Shown: positions 48,239-57,300 of the stretch, piece after piece
How the letters are laid out: every line of letters begins with the position of its first letter
How positions within the stretch are numbered: the stretch's first letter is position 1
Source: CAYPPG01 sp964412555
GTDB lineage: Bacteria > Hinthialibacterota > Hinthialibacteria > Hinthialibacterales > Hinthialibacteraceae
Direction: 5' to 3'
Assembly (NCBI GenBank): GCA_964412555.1
Contig: CAYPPG010000040.1
Coordinates: 1 to 64,000, forward strand
DNA: 64,000 nt
Translations under genes and position numbers: made by a program
The notes under the pieces: model-generated
Seen by the model: only the letters and a program-made list of their open reading frames with translations
Told to the model about the DNA's origin: nothing
The model's database searches: none

Positions 48239-48990
48239 GTCAGTTGGGCGCCCAACGGAGGGCGGTGACTACTGTTTAAACCTGCGAGGCCATTCGGATA
48301 CGCACGCGGTATCGCCGGTTTCTTTGTTCGGATACCTGTACCGACAAAAGGAAGAACCGGGGCTGGCATCGCAGGGTGGTTCGTTCCGGGGGAACGAAGC
48401 CGGAGTTCATCGTGATGCACTCGGTTTTTTTAGGCTGAAGGTAGAAGGCTGAAGGGTGGGCACCTTGGTTCTTACATGGGTGCTTTGGCGCAAGGGCAGA
48501 TGAAACTTGCCCTTGCTACCCTGGTGTCTATCCATCGCAAGAGTGGATAAAAACTTACTCTTGCTAGCCTCACGGACAGCCATTTGAAATCCTTTTTGGC
48601 CCGCTGAACCGGGGCGGGTTGCCGGAGGGGATTTTTTCATCCTCCGACGGTCCGGATTTCTTGTTGTAGTCTTGGTTCGGTTGTAACGGATTTCGGCCGA
48701 GAAAAATGTTACATCCCTCTACTATATAGGAGGAGTTCCTCATATTTTGGGGATTAATGTTTGGGGGAGGGAATGTTTAGGAGTTGTAAGTGTTGGGATT
48801 TGAGGGAGTTATGGGGGGATAGGGGAGGCGAATTTATTAAACATTTTTTGCGGGGGATTGTCTGAATCGGGATTGGCCTGGATTTTCGGATTTACAGGAT
48901 TGGGGTGGATGAGAGTCTTATCGTTTTTGGGGGGTGTGGCGGTTAAATCACGAAAGCACGAAAATTGGATGTGGGGTGGATGGAATGAGG
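48239..48990. repeat. Left arm of long imperfect inverted repeat
   Basis: This pairs with 50375-51054 in inverted orientation. It begins at the perfect palindrome GTTGGGCGCCCAAC beside a T-rich tract. Matching blocks include 48243-48440 (with GGCATCGCAGGGTGGTTCGT), 48590-48765 (with CGGCCGAGAAAAATGTTAC and CTACTATATAGG) and 48848-48900 (GATTGTCTGAATCGGGATTG). An insertion (about 48441-48590) carries GGGTAG-family hairpins instead. It fills most of the 1-kb gap after the DUF362 gene. A 69-codon frame inside it is conserved in the other arm. Confidence 0.85.
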
Positions 48991-49050
48991 ATTGATGGAT
49001 TGGAAATGAGTGAGCCATTCTACGGATTCAGGAAAGTTTGAAATGATTTT

Positions 49051-49311
49051 TTAGTATAGTTGGCTATGAGTTCCAATGCGGATAAAAATGACAGTTTCGT
49101 AATTGTTTTTTACTTTAAAAAGCAAGCGTAAGTCGCCACCGGCTGAGATCGATCGCTTGTCTTTTTCTTTTCCATGCAATGCGTGGTTATGGAGTTGAGG
49201 ATCGTGTGGATTTTCTTGAAATATTTCGATGGTTTTTTCGACTTTCTCTTGAATCGTTGGAGAGAGTTTTAAGAATTTCTTCTTAAAATTCTTGTGATAG
49301 AAAATGTTCAT
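49051..49311 (-). CDS. YafQ/RelE-family mRNA-interferase toxin
   Basis: An 86-residue basic protein. FKKKFLKLSPTIQEKVEKTI is the N-terminal helical pair. HALHGKEK and GGDLRLLFKV follow, then the terminal IGTHSQLY, whose His82 matches the catalytic His of YafQ. These enzymes cut mRNA on the ribosome. The start abuts the antitoxin stop (49312), the usual antitoxin-first operon. The pair lies in the core of the inverted-repeat island. Confidence 0.9.
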   Translation of the reverse strand: MNIFYHKNFKKKFLKLSPTIQEKVEKTIEIFQENPHDPQLHNHALHGKEKDKRSISAGGDLRLLFKVKNNYETVIFIRIGTHSQLY

Positions 49312-49563
49312 TTAGGCGTTTCGTATTCTTCTCAGATAATTGACCGCTTCTTCTCCTTGAAATGGTCCGTCAATATTTTCTCCCCGTTCGGCTTCTGCAA
49401 TATCGTGATTGATCTTCTCCATATCTTCCGGAGAATAGTGGGGTACTCGGTATGCTTCATCCTGGATGGAAGCCATGAAGTCGATCACGATCTGTTTTTC
49501 TTCGGGAGGGAGTTTTTTGAATCCCTCGATATATTCTTGGGCGGTGTTCACTTTTTTCTCCAT
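49312..49563 (-). CDS. Antitoxin partner of the YafQ/RelE-like toxin
   Basis: An 83-residue acidic protein directly upstream of the toxin. It has helical segments (YIEGFKKLPPEEKQIVIDFM) and a C-terminus EEAVNYLRRIRNA likely to wrap the toxin. No classical ribbon-helix-helix or HTH motif is evident, so its DNA-binding mode is unknown. The antitoxin role is inferred from position and size. Confidence 0.75.
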   Translation of the reverse strand: MEKKVNTAQEYIEGFKKLPPEEKQIVIDFMASIQDEAYRVPHYSPEDMEKINHDIAEAERGENIDGPFQGEEAVNYLRRIRNA

Positions 49564-49592
49564 GTTGTTGGGATTGGATTGTATCGGATTTG

Positions 49593-49621
49593 ATTATATT
49601 GGTTTTTGAGAATTTGTTGAA
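49593..49621 (-). promoter_or_regulatory. Candidate promoter of the toxin-antitoxin operon
   Basis: On the minus strand a perfect TATAAT (49593-49598) lies about 30 bp before the antitoxin ATG, with TTCAAC 17 bp further up (49616-49621, 3/6 match). Just outside is a hairpin, GGTGGGAT (49629-49636) and ATCCCACC (49647-49654), that could act as operator or repeat. Confidence 0.5.
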
Positions 49622-49693
49622 GATTCAAGGTGGGATTCGTTACCTCATCCCACCCTTCAGAGCTGATTGTTTGATGGTGTGATTTCTCGTATA

Positions 49694-50335
49694 ATGGATA
49701 CAATACTATGGAGTTTCAATAATGGGAGCAAGAAATACACTCCCACTGCGATTTCAAGCCGTATGATTCCTCAAAAAGGCTATTGGTTTTCTGTTACGGA
49801 ATCCGCCCCTCTATCTCCCCTGCCCGAATTCCTTCCATTCAATCTCTGGGGACCGAAACACCTTTTTACCATTGATCCTCAAATTGGCGATACCCCATTG
49901 GCATATCTCCAAATGGGAATCGGGGAAAATGCCAACGATGAATTTGGCAACGAAGATTATCTCCCCCCTCCCACAATTCCGGAAGCAGGTGGAGCGGTAT
50001 ATTTTCTGACACCGCACGAAAACCGCACGATACACACTGTCCGCGATGTGTGTCAATCTCAAAGCAACCAGAAATGGCTGATCTACATCCGCTGCAATCC
50101 CACCTATTCGTTCTCACTAACCTGGGCGCCGTCTTCCTATCATTATTTGCTCGAAGCGAAAATCGTCGAACTCGACCTCGAAACCCGCTCACCCATTTCA
50201 GAAGTAATGGACATGAAATCATTCAGCTCCATCCACTCATCTCCAAATCCTACAGAAACAGAAGATCGCTTGTTCCAAGTAACCCTCTCGATAGACCCAA
50301 ACAGCACCAATGTGCACTCGTGGGATATTTATTGA
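49694..50335 (+). CDS. Orphan protein, possibly a remnant of a larger surface protein
   Basis: 213 residues from ATG 49694; the frame is open to a TTG at 49667. There is no signal peptide and no ribosome site. IPQKGYWFSVTES near the N-terminus resembles the PGKGYWV element seen near C-terminal modules of large secreted proteins. The piece may therefore be a 5'-truncated fragment. The remainder is Pro-rich and unrecognised. It lies between the toxin-antitoxin pair and the right inverted-repeat arm, transcribed away from the pair. Confidence 0.5.
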   Translation: MDTILWSFNNGSKKYTPTAISSRMIPQKGYWFSVTESAPLSPLPEFLPFNLWGPKHLFTIDPQIGDTPLAYLQMGIGENANDEFGNEDYLPPPTIPEAGGAVYFLTPHENRTIHTVRDVCQSQSNQKWLIYIRCNPTYSFSLTWAPSSYHYLLEAKIVELDLETRSPISEVMDMKSFSSIHSSPNPTETEDRLFQVTLSIDPNSTNVHSWDIY

Positions 50336-50374
50336 TCCATATCAAAGAAGATCAGCACCCACTACCTCCGCTAC

Positions 50375-51054
50375 ATGATCATTCCACCATTTTCGTGCCT
50401 CTTCGTGCTTTCGGGCTTCAAACCAAACTCACAATCAAAACAAAAACCACCATCCACCCAAATCCTGAAAATCCAACAATCCAGGCCAATCCCGATTCAG
50501 ACAATCCACCCGCAAAAAAAATACAATAATATATCCCCCCACTCCACCCGCTAACCACTTCAAATATCGACACTTACAGTGCCAAAAAATAAATACCTCA
50601 TGAATTAACTCCCCAAATATGAGGAACCCTCCCTATATAGTAGAGGGACGTAACATTTTTCTCGGCCGAGAACCGTTACATCCGAACCAAGACTACAACC
50701 GGAAATCCCCCAGCCGGAGGAATAATCATTCCCCCCGGCTCCCCGCCCCGGTTCAGCAGGCAAAAAAGGATTTCCACAGGCTGTGGTGTAGATAAAGCCC
50801 AATAATGGAAAACATCGAATTCGGACAATCACGTAGGATTGCCCCTACGAACTTCAGCCTAATAAAACCGAGTGCATCAAGATGAACTCAGGCTTCGTTC
50901 AACGAACGAACCACCCTGCGATGCCCCTCTCGGTTTTTCCGTTGGCGTTAGGTATCCGAACGGAAAAACCGCAGCGATACCGCGAGCGTATCCAAAAGGC
51001 CCCGCAGGTTCAAACAGTAGTCGCCGCCCTCCGTTGGGCGCCCAACTCAAAAAA
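50375..51054. repeat. Right arm of long imperfect inverted repeat
   Basis: Reverse complement of 48239-48990, with the same order of blocks: ACAATCCACCCGCAAAA-type (50500-50518), CTATATAGTAGAGGGACGTA (50631-50650), CTCGGCCGAGAACCGTTACA (50661-50680), and the terminal GTTGGGCGCCCAAC (51034-51047) next to an A-rich tract. A unique stretch (about 50771-50865) replaces the hairpin insert of the left arm. From 51055 to the next gene (about 317 bp) I see only a weak promoter-like TATATT at 51348. Confidence 0.85.
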
Positions 51055-51371
51055 ATAAAAAAAATGTAATACTTGCCGTGAATTCTTCCGGCTATGGCTC
51101 CTGCGGAACCGTACTTTTGTTCAATCCCGCCAGGAATGACCGCCTGTAAACGTGGATGTGAATTCACGATATCTTAGAAAGAATGAGAATGACACAGGCT
51201 GGAACTCTGCCTATTGATTTTTGGGCTAAATTGATGATACTATAAGACAATCTGGCGTAAAAATTGCTTGATCCCTTTACAGATTGCTCATTTTTATTTA
51301 TAACCACATTATCTTTTAAGAAATGTTACAATCCACTTTTTGTGTGATATATTAAATCGAAATATCGAACT

Positions 51372-52301
51372 ATGGATTTTTTTACAATCATATTTGATCA
51401 ATTAAAGTCAGAACTCTGCGCCGAGTACTCGAAAAACTATACTCCCATACAAGAAAATGAGCTGGCCGCGAAATGTGTGAACGGCAAGTTTATCCTGCAA
51501 CATATCCGCATCATGTTTCACGGATTGGCTCAAAAACCCTCCTTTCAGGATTTGAAGATTACCGAGAAAGAAATCCAGGCGGGCAATCTAACCGAAGACG
51601 AACGAATTACCTCTGCAACTATTTCAATCAATCGCTCTAAAAATTTAATCGATTTACTGTTTTTGTCTCCTTTTACTCAATTTAACTTATCGGACAAAAA
51701 CCGCTATTCCAAAATGATCAAGGATCATGAATTGTGTTTTTATGAACAGTCCGAAGAATTAACAAAATTCCGCATCCAACTTTTGGATTTTTTAGTCAAC
51801 GTCAAACCGGACGAATCTCATATCCGTGCATTGATCCTTGTTTACATTAAATCCACGGTGAAACAACTGCAATGCCTGATCGGTTTTTATGAAGCAGAGA
51901 TGGAATTAGGAAATCGATTTATCGAACATGTTTCTGCATTTTTGGAAAAAAACTTCTCGAAATTGAAATCAAAAATCGATGCAGCCAAAATCAAAGAAAT
52001 CCATAATATCTTTAAAACCTTGAAAAGGAGTTCCGAAGTGAAAGTCCATGACGTCAAAAATCTCAATAAAGCGATGTTGGATTTGATGATCGGCAACTTC
52101 GAAAATGATATGCAACTCCGGCGAAACCAATTGGATTCTCTGAAAAAAACCATGAACCTCCTCGAAGAAATTGTCTTAGAACTCGACGGCTCCCAAAAAA
52201 GTCAAAAGGAAGAGGCTATGAATGAAAGCAACAAGAAAGACGCCAAAAAAAAGGGAAGCCGCATGACATTCCTTTCCAGAATCATGGATCGATTCAAATA
52301 A
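51372..52301 (+). CDS. Helical protein of unknown function
   Basis: 309 residues, soluble, strongly helical and Lys/Glu-rich, with a basic tail (KKDAKKKGSRM). There is no signal peptide or membrane segment, and I recognise no family. KFILQHIRIMFHGL and HIRALILVYIKSTVKQL are amphipathic helices. TATATT at 51348-51353 with GTTACA 17-18 bp upstream could start a nearly leaderless mRNA, as no ribosome site precedes the ATG. It is followed by a strong intrinsic terminator, so it is monocistronic. Confidence 0.7.
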   Translation: MDFFTIIFDQLKSELCAEYSKNYTPIQENELAAKCVNGKFILQHIRIMFHGLAQKPSFQDLKITEKEIQAGNLTEDERITSATISINRSKNLIDLLFLSPFTQFNLSDKNRYSKMIKDHELCFYEQSEELTKFRIQLLDFLVNVKPDESHIRALILVYIKSTVKQLQCLIGFYEAEMELGNRFIEHVSAFLEKNFSKLKSKIDAAKIKEIHNIFKTLKRSSEVKVHDVKNLNKAMLDLMIGNFENDMQLRRNQLDSLKKTMNLLEEIVLELDGSQKSQKEEAMNESNKKDAKKKGSRMTFLSRIMDRFK

Positions 52302-52379
52302 ATCAAAGCAAATCCCCTCAAAAACCCATATTCCTTTCTCCTCGATCAGTTTCCTCAATTCAATCATTGAACAATAAAG

Positions 52380-52410
52380 AATGCGCCCTGCGCTGGGGCG
52401 CATTTTTTTT
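52380..52410 (+). terminator. Rho-independent terminator
   Basis: The stem AATGCGCCC (52380-52388) pairs with GGGCGCATT (52396-52404) around a 7-nt loop. It runs into eight T residues (52403-52410). It ends the transcript of the 309-residue protein gene. Confidence 0.9.
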
Positions 52411-52499
52411 ACTTCGCGAGAGTTTTCCATTCCTGGTTCCCATGATATCCTGTCTTCTAAATTTCGCGCCGGCATTGTGCCTGCATAAAGGGAAAAAAC

Positions 52500-53606
52500 A
52501 TGATTTCACTCGCAAAACGTACAACAAAAATCGATTCATCCGGTATACGGAAGGTCTTCTCGCTCGCCGCTCAAATGAAGGATCCCATCAACCTATCCAT
52601 CGGCCAACCCCACTTCGATGTTCCCGATGCGATCAAGGAAGTGGCGATCGATTCCATCCGCACCGGCAAGAACAGTTACACTCTCACCGCCGGCCTCGAT
52701 GAATTCCGGCAAAAGATCAAACAGCGCTACCTCGACCGCGGCTTGGACCTGGGCGATGTCATGGTTACCTCCGGAGTCTCCGGCGGAATCCTTCTCGCAT
52801 TCATGGCGCTCCTGGACGAAGGCGATGAAATCATTGTCCCCGATCCCTTTTTCGTCATGTATAAACATCTCGTCAACTTCATCGGCGCTCGCCCCGTCTA
52901 TCTCGACACCTATCCCGATTTCCAGCCTGATCCCGAAAAACTGGAAAGCCTCATCACGCCTCGCACAAAAGTGATCTTATTGAACAGCCCCTGCAATCCC
53001 ACCGGCGTCATATACACCGAAGAAGTTCTACGCGCTGTGGTCAAAATCGCCGAAAAACATGGCTTACTCATCATTTCCGATGAAATCTACGAACCGTTTC
53101 TCTACGATACCGACACACTTGCTTCCCCAGCGCAATATTATCCGCAAACGCTGATCCTTTCCGGCTTCTCCAAATCCGCCGCCATGACCGGCTGGCGGCT
53201 GGGTTATGCTTACGGACCATCGGACGTAATCGCCGCTATGATCAATATACAGATGTATTCTTTCGTCTGCGCTCCCAGTTTCGCCCAACATGCCGGAATC
53301 GCCGCCCTCGATCTCGACATGGGACCTACTCGCGAAGAGTACAAACACAAACGCGATCTGATTTACAATGGCCTGAAAGATCGATTCAACGTTGTCAAAC
53401 CCGGCGGCGCGTTCTACATCTTTCCCGAAGCCCCCAACCGCGACGGAGACGCCTTCGTCATGAAGGCCATCGAAAACAATGTCTTAATCGTTCCCGGCAG
53501 CGTTTTCTCCGAACACAACACCCACTTCCGCATTTCCTTCGCCGCTGAAAACTCGACTATTGAACGCGGCCTCGAAGTGCTTAACCGTATGGCCGATGAG
53601 ATGTAG
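52500..53606 (+). CDS. Class I pyridoxal-phosphate aminotransferase
   Basis: 368 residues, fold type I. INLSIGQPHFDVP opens the substrate domain. NSPCNPTG is the Asn motif, SDEIYEPF holds the PLP-contacting Asp/Tyr, and SGFSKSAAMTGWRLGY contains Schiff-base lysine K225. An arginine in HFRISFA binds the substrate carboxylate. Closest to aspartate/aromatic-type transaminases; the amino-acid substrate is not assignable. Third-position GC appears higher than in neighbours. It is preceded by a terminator, so it has its own promoter. Confidence 0.92.
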   Translation: MISLAKRTTKIDSSGIRKVFSLAAQMKDPINLSIGQPHFDVPDAIKEVAIDSIRTGKNSYTLTAGLDEFRQKIKQRYLDRGLDLGDVMVTSGVSGGILLAFMALLDEGDEIIVPDPFFVMYKHLVNFIGARPVYLDTYPDFQPDPEKLESLITPRTKVILLNSPCNPTGVIYTEEVLRAVVKIAEKHGLLIISDEIYEPFLYDTDTLASPAQYYPQTLILSGFSKSAAMTGWRLGYAYGPSDVIAAMINIQMYSFVCAPSFAQHAGIAALDLDMGPTREEYKHKRDLIYNGLKDRFNVVKPGGAFYIFPEAPNRDGDAFVMKAIENNVLIVPGSVFSEHNTHFRISFAAENSTIERGLEVLNRMADEM

Positions 53607-53656
53607 TATGATTGTTTCTCCCAATTCTTGGGGGGATGTAAGGGGGATATAATAGG

Positions 53657-54142
53657 TCAGTTCCGCATAAGATCTTTGTAAGCTTGTACAGCGAGTTCAT
53701 CACATCGTTCGTTTTCTGGGTGTCCGGAATGGCCGCGCACATGTTCGAAGGTCACTTGGTGTTTTTCTACCAATTCATCGAGTTCTTGCCACAATTCCTG
53801 GTTTTTCACCGGTTCGAAGCCATTTTTGACTTTCCGCTTCCAACCGTTTTTTTTCCATTTGTAAATCCAAGAGGTAATTCCCTGCTTTACATAAGTACTA
53901 TCCGTCATGACATGGACACGTAAGGGGGATTTATTAAGCCGTTTCAACCCTTCAATCACGGCTTGCAATTCCATTTGATTATTCGTGGTATCCGCCTTTG
54001 CGCCGTAAAATTCCTTTTCTTTCCCGCTTTTGACATGCCGAAGAATACAGGCCCACCCCCCCGGTCCCGGATTCCCCGAGCAGGCGCCATCTGTAAACAC
54101 AATCACATCGGGTTCAGCTTGGCTATAAATATCTACAAGCAT
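53657..54142 (-). CDS. rnhA: Ribonuclease HI
   Basis: 161 residues. It degrades RNA in RNA-DNA hybrids. The catalytic carboxylates are D18 (FTDGACSGNPG), E58 (NQMELQAV), D81 (TDSTYV) and D148 (ERCDELA), with the helper His in RGHSGHP. The basic WIYKWKKNGWKRK handle resembles E. coli RNase HI. The ATG at 54142 gives the family length. A TTG 14 codons upstream lies inside an intergenic repeat and is rejected. No ribosome site is visible, and the repeats abut the start. Confidence 0.94.
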   Translation of the reverse strand: MLVDIYSQAEPDVIVFTDGACSGNPGPGGWACILRHVKSGKEKEFYGAKADTTNNQMELQAVIEGLKRLNKSPLRVHVMTDSTYVKQGITSWIYKWKKNGWKRKVKNGFEPVKNQELWQELDELVEKHQVTFEHVRGHSGHPENERCDELAVQAYKDLMRN

Positions 54143-54152
54143 TTTTAAAAAA

Positions 54153-54357
54153 AGGGTAGCAAAGGCAATGCATAGTCTGCCCAAAAGGGTAGCAAGGGCA
54201 ATGCGTCAGTCTGCCCTTGCGAAATTGTGATAGAAACTGATCATAAACTGCTCCTACCGGCGAGGGTAGACTTCGCTTACCCTCGCTACCCGGGGGCAAA
54301 AATCCCTCATGGGTAGCAAGGGCAATGCGTCAGTCTGCCCTTGCGGAATTGTGATAG
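54153..54357. repeat. GGGTAGC repeat cluster with 47-bp direct repeats
   Basis: Near-identical 47-bp copies occur at 54187-54233 and 54311-54357, with one visible mismatch. Both start GGGTAGCAAGGGCAATGCG and end TTGTGATAG. A shorter copy starts at 54153. Between them is a GCGAGGGTA/TACCCTCGC hairpin. The cluster forms the 5' border of rnhA. Confidence 0.92.
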
Positions 54358-54364
54358 ACAGTAG

Positions 54365-54391
54365 GGTGGGTTGAACAACGTGAAACCCACC
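54365..54391 (-). repeat. GGTGGGTT hairpin downstream of the metalloprotease
   Basis: GGTGGGTT (54365-54372) and AACCCACC (54384-54391) form an 8-bp stem immediately after the protease stop. There is no U-tract on the minus strand. It may stabilise or end the transcript. A relative with GGTGGGAT/ATCCCACC arms lies at 49629-49654. Confidence 0.6.
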
Positions 54392-54399
54392 ATTTCGAC

Positions 54400-57300
54400 T
54401 TACCAAATATCCACACGAACATTCAAGCGCGCATCAAGCGCCCGTTGAATTTTCGCGAGCGTTTCTGCCAAATGGTCGCGGGAATAATCGTCCACAAGGT
54501 CTTTCTCTTCAAGTTTTTCCACCAATGGACTAAGTTTTTGTTCCAAATGCCGCAATGAACGCCATGCCTGGGTACGCGCGTCTTCTGGCATACCGATGGG
54601 CGGATCGAGCATGATTTCGATCAATCGTTTGAGATGCTGCCGCTGCAGAATTCGGCGATAGGTGGAAAGCAGTGGCTTTTTGTTGGAAAAGTAAGTTTCC
54701 TCAAAGCTGGCTAAATCGAGGGATAACACTTCCCGCCAAATCCCTTCGTTCAATGTGTCGAACAATTCCGGAACGGTGAAACTGACCGCTTCGGGACGCC
54801 GCTGGTTTTCCGCATCCAAAATTCGCGTGATCGTGATAGGATCATACAGTTGATAAAGGATCAAATCGTATAGATTTCTTACCACATTCGTGACGGAATA
54901 TTCTATTCGGCCGGAAATACCTCTTGATCCCCAATGATACCATTTTTCCGCCGCCAGCATGTTTAGCAGTTCCGGTTCCACTTCGAAGATTTCATCGGAA
55001 AACAATTTCGATGTGATAAAGGTCAACGCTTCCCGCTGTTTGACAGCCGAAACCGGTTCGAGCGGCAGATGGTCATATTCACCACCCTTTTTCACCCGAT
55101 TGACATACTGCGCCCCGATGTGTTTCAAGGCATAATACGCCGAGTCGAAATAGTAATTCAACAGGTAATTGAATCCCAAACGAACCATCGTGTAATTCTC
55201 ACCCTCTTGGATCAAATTCGGTAGTTTGGGAATGGTATCCAAAACGATTTGCGCCTGCTGCTTTCCATAGGCCAGCGGATCGTTCCCCAAATCATTTGTA
55301 TTGCACATTGGATCGATTCCGACACCGATACCGGAATACAAATCCTCTTCCGTTCCATAAGAATTTTCCGGTTTTTCTCCCTGTTCGGCGATTTGATTTA
55401 AAATACTTTCCACTGTTACGCCGGTGGCGGGTTGAATCTCTTTGTAGGCGTATTCGACTGCCAGATAATCATACTGGCCGATAGTAGGCTCGAAATAATG
55501 TCCCTGCTCGATCCCCGCCGGTGCGAAATTGACAGGGGCGTAATCCATGATGCTTGCGCTGATGCTTTTTTCCGCTGTGATTTCCTTATTGTGCAACTGG
55601 TCGAGCGGCAGCAGAGTGCTTCCTTCGAAATTGTGCCGGAAACCCAGCACATGCCCGAATTCATGACAAGCTCGTGCGAACAAGAAATCATCCACAAAGT
55701 CTTCCATGAATTCACCGGTGATGTTTTCGATACCTTCCCGCGCGGCCAGGACGGTCAGCGCGAAAACGGCGTGATCGGTCAACTCTTCACCGTGTTCGCA
55801 TACCATCTTCTTCGGATCGTCCGGCAGTTCGCGGGAGAGACGGTCTTTGAACATTTGAACCCGATCCGGTTCATTGACTCGCCGGATATTCAACAGCGAG
55901 CGAATATCTTCCGCTTCGATCAGAAATCCACCGGTTAGAATTTCACCACTGCGGGGATCGGAAATCCACTGGGAAATCGCGCCATACGCCAAACTGTGTG
56001 AGGTGTTCCAATGAACCGTGTTGTAGCGAATGTCGGAAATATCCCAATCCGCATCGTCCGGCTGAATTTTCACGACAATCGGATCTTTGATCCCGATTTT
56101 CCGGAAGGCTTTGTTCCATTCCAGAATCCCATCCCTGATCGGATCGCGGTATTTTTCCGGTACCGTCTTTTCAATCCAAATGACAATCGGTTCGACCGGC
56201 GGGGAGAGTTCGAGTTCGGGGCTGGCTTTGCGGATATCCCACTTTGTTATATAACGCACGAATTGTGTATTGCGTTCATCATCTCCGAAATCGATATGCG
56301 CCTCGATGAAGTGGCCGATTCGCTGGTCGGCGATGCGGGGAGTGAAATCAGGATTGTTCTTCAATTCACAAACATTCATCAGCATCACCAGCTGCAGACT
56401 GCGTGCATCGGGGACCGACATGGTTCCCGCCCGATTGCCAGACCGGAACGCATAATTGATCCGCGTGACAACATTTTCCGGAAACACTTTTGTTTCTTCG
56501 ATATAACTATTCCCACGATCCGGCCCATATCCTGCTAACGTGGCACTGATTTGGAAGAAATCCGTCAAAGTGAATTTGCTCATTTCCAGCAGATATCCGG
56601 AAGTTTCCGGATTTGTCACCTCAGCTGGAAACGAGGCGGCGATGGAAACGCCGTAATTCTTTTTCACCGCTTCTTGTTCCGCCGGATCGCTGGAGGTGAA
56701 GCGCAGGTTCCGTTGGATGAGTTGGATATTGCTGTTTGTCTTTTTGAATGTGATGATCGTGTCACCGAGGAAGGTTCCCGGTTTCACCATTCCTTCGCCG
56801 ATCCCGGTGGCGAGCACGCCGGAGAACAGATAATCTTTGCCGAACTGTTCCGGCGACACTTCCCAATACACTTTATCCTCTTTGGTGTAGACTGTAAAAA
56901 GCCCTTCTGATTTGGTAGCGTCTTTGATGGTTTTATCGAATTCCGACGGTTTTTCCGGAGGTGTGGGCCGTGCACCGTTGGGCTTGCGAGGCGGTCGTGT
57001 CGGTTTTCCTTCTTCCTCTTCATCTTCGGTGGCTGCGGTTCCGGCGGTTTCTTTGTTGATTTCCCCATGAAATGTTCCACCGTTGATAGTCACATTCGAA
57101 TTGATAAAGATTGCCTGAATGCCGTAATTTTCGACTTCAATGTCCCCGACTTCACGATGGCCGTGATCGCTTCCCGATTCGTCGTGAGTTTCATTGAGCG
57201 GTGCCGCTTTGGTCTCGGTTTTCTTTTCCTTTTTTTGAACGATTGTCATTTCCGCCGTCACGGCCTGCACCTCGGCCTCACCTTTCTTGACCTCCACCGT

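Noticed and set aside
48165..48452. Plus-strand 95-codon frame in the left inverted-repeat arm
   Set aside because: It spans the repeat boundary and is not conserved in the right arm, unlike the opposite-strand frame.
54143..54184. N-terminal extension of RNase HI
   Set aside because: The added codons come from an intergenic repeat and exceed the family length.
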